A stretch of 5,939 nt of DNA from Bacillota bacterium (lineage in GTDB: Bacteria; Bacillota; Clostridia; Peptostreptococcales; Anaerovoracaceae): contig JAEDMR010000124.1 in NCBI GenBank assembly GCA_016302925.1, forward strand, positions 1 through 5,939, in the 5' to 3' direction. Below are positions 5,179 to 5,939 of the stretch, piece after piece (within the stretch, counting starts at the first letter, position 1; each line of letters opens with the position of its first letter). Made by a program: the position numbers and the translations under genes. Below the pieces are notes generated by a model that was not told where the DNA came from, made no database searches, and saw only the letters and a list, made by a program, of their open reading frames with translations.

Positions 5179-5939
5179 AAAAAGTTATTATTAGCGACAA
5201 AAGATCGTGCATCAAATGATCAGTATATTCATGAGCTCTATTCTGTTTTCGCAGGTTTTCTGGAGATTGACGCTTACTGCTGGGAAATCGAGCAGGAACG
5301 ACAGCTTCCGCGAGAAATTACACCGCCGGACATTCTCGTAATGGGCAGTCCCTATAGTTTACCGGATGTAAGATTTTGTCTTCACCCAAATACAGAAGTC
5401 ATTCTCCTCTCTTTCACCTTTGAGAAAGAAGTCATTCAAAAGTTGAAATCGCTTCCTGCCGGAACGGAAACCGTTACCTGTTTCAAATATAATTCCGAGG
5501 CACATCAGGCAGCGTTCGTTTTGCACGAGCTTGGGCTTCAGAATCTGAACCTGTACATCAATTACCCCAATAACAAGAATATGCTGGGAAAACAGATGGA
5601 GGTCGCACTATACAGCGGCAGCCGCGAAAACGTGCCGGATCACATCCGTACCGTCATTGATCTCGGTCCGATGCATCTGTCGCTGAACACCATTCTCGAC
5701 ATTTCCATGGCGGCAGGCATCATGAATGACGAATCGCTGGCCGGCAGGATTATCCAGTACTGCAGCGGCCTCAGCCTGCCGAAGAATCACACTTCCTTCT
5801 TTTTCAACAATTCTTCCATGGCGTCTCTGTCGCTGAAAGCTGTTACGAACTGCATTGATTACGGCATGGTGATTCTGGATCAGGAAAACCAGATTATCAA
5901 TTACAACGATCAGTTTCGAAAAATGTTTAAAATTCAGAT
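5176..5939 (+). CDS. Probable sensor/regulator with PAS domain, likely sigma-54-dependent activator (3' end cut by window edge)
   Basis: The reading frame is open from 5176 to the right edge (254 complete codons). The first 220 residues do not match a family I can name with confidence. They begin with an alternating hydrophobic stretch (MKKLLLATKD) and have DILVMGSPYSLPD at 52-64 and TEVILLSF at 73-80, consistent with an alpha/beta, receiver- or PrpR-N-like sensory fold, followed by a mostly helical part at about 137-200. From about 223 the sequence CIDYGMVILDQENQIINYNDQFRKMF reads as the opening of a PAS domain, which the edge interrupts. This architecture, divergent placement and a perfect sigma-54 promoter next door suggest an activator with PAS, AAA+ and Fis-type HTH domains, but the latter two are not visible. 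A PAS histidine kinase is the main alternative. Start 5176 has GGGAG (5162-5166) 9 nt upstream; an in-frame stop lies at 5110-5112 with no other ATG between. Confidence 0.75.
   Translation, partial: MKKLLLATKDRASNDQYIHELYSVFAGFLEIDAYCWEIEQERQLPREITPPDILVMGSPYSLPDVRFCLHPNTEVILLSFTFEKEVIQKLKSLPAGTETVTCFKYNSEAHQAAFVLHELGLQNLNLYINYPNNKNMLGKQMEVALYSGSRENVPDHIRTVIDLGPMHLSLNTILDISMAAGIMNDESLAGRIIQYCSGLSLPKNHTSFFFNNSSMASLSLKAVTNCIDYGMVILDQENQIINYNDQFRKMFKIQ

Noticed and set aside
1..5939. CRISPR arrays, tRNA or rRNA genes, insertion sequences, attachment sites
   Set aside because: No regularly spaced repeats, cloverleaf-like sequence, transposase gene or terminal inverted repeats were seen by eye in the window.

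Overview
The window looks like a chromosomal segment of an anaerobic Gram-positive bacterium, probably of the class Clostridia. The grounds are strong AGGAGG-type ribosome binding sites, protein sequences that read like clostridial RlmD, ChrA, M20 and NhaC families, mid-range GC in genes against AT-rich intergenic DNA, and a consensus sigma-54 promoter. The genus cannot be fixed from the sequence alone. Everything from 1 to about 4922 is transcribed leftward (minus strand); one gene at the right edge runs rightward.

Left part (1-1030): the first 300 codons of an RlmD/RumA-type 23S rRNA uracil-C5-methyltransferase, cut by the left edge, with its own sigma-A promoter at 937-965. A strong hairpin-plus-T-tract terminator (994-1029) isolates it from the genes upstream.

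Middle part (1047-2311): two overlapping genes each encode a half-size ChrA (chromate transporter family, CHR domain) protein. They form a short-chain pair whose coding regions overlap by 4 bases (ATGA). A near-consensus extended -10 promoter (2241-2269) precedes them. The leader is unusual: the first gene lacks a proper Shine-Dalgarno sequence at normal spacing, and the leader holds a GC-rich hairpin and two mini-ORFs. A long dyad (2273-2311) lies between this promoter and the peptidase gene and may be that gene's terminator.

Right part (2329-5939): an M20-family metallopeptidase/deacylase and an NhaC-family Na+/H+-type antiporter form a two-gene leftward operon, antiporter first. The operon is preceded by a textbook sigma-54 promoter (TGGCAC-N5-TTGCT, 4995-5010). 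Divergent from it, starting at 5176, is a gene for a protein with an unfamiliar N-terminal region followed by the start of a PAS domain. In this position it is most likely the sigma-54-dependent activator of the operon, but its AAA+ and DNA-binding domains would lie beyond the window. The shared AT-rich intergenic region holds a tandem 16-bp direct repeat, a third partial copy over the regulator's start codon, and two small dyads, all candidate regulator sites.

The most interesting unit is this regulator / sigma-54 promoter / antiporter / hydrolase module. It suggests ligand-induced uptake (or exchange) and intracellular hydrolysis of an unidentified amidated or peptide-like substrate. The layout and promoter are visible directly; the substrate and the regulatory logic are inference.
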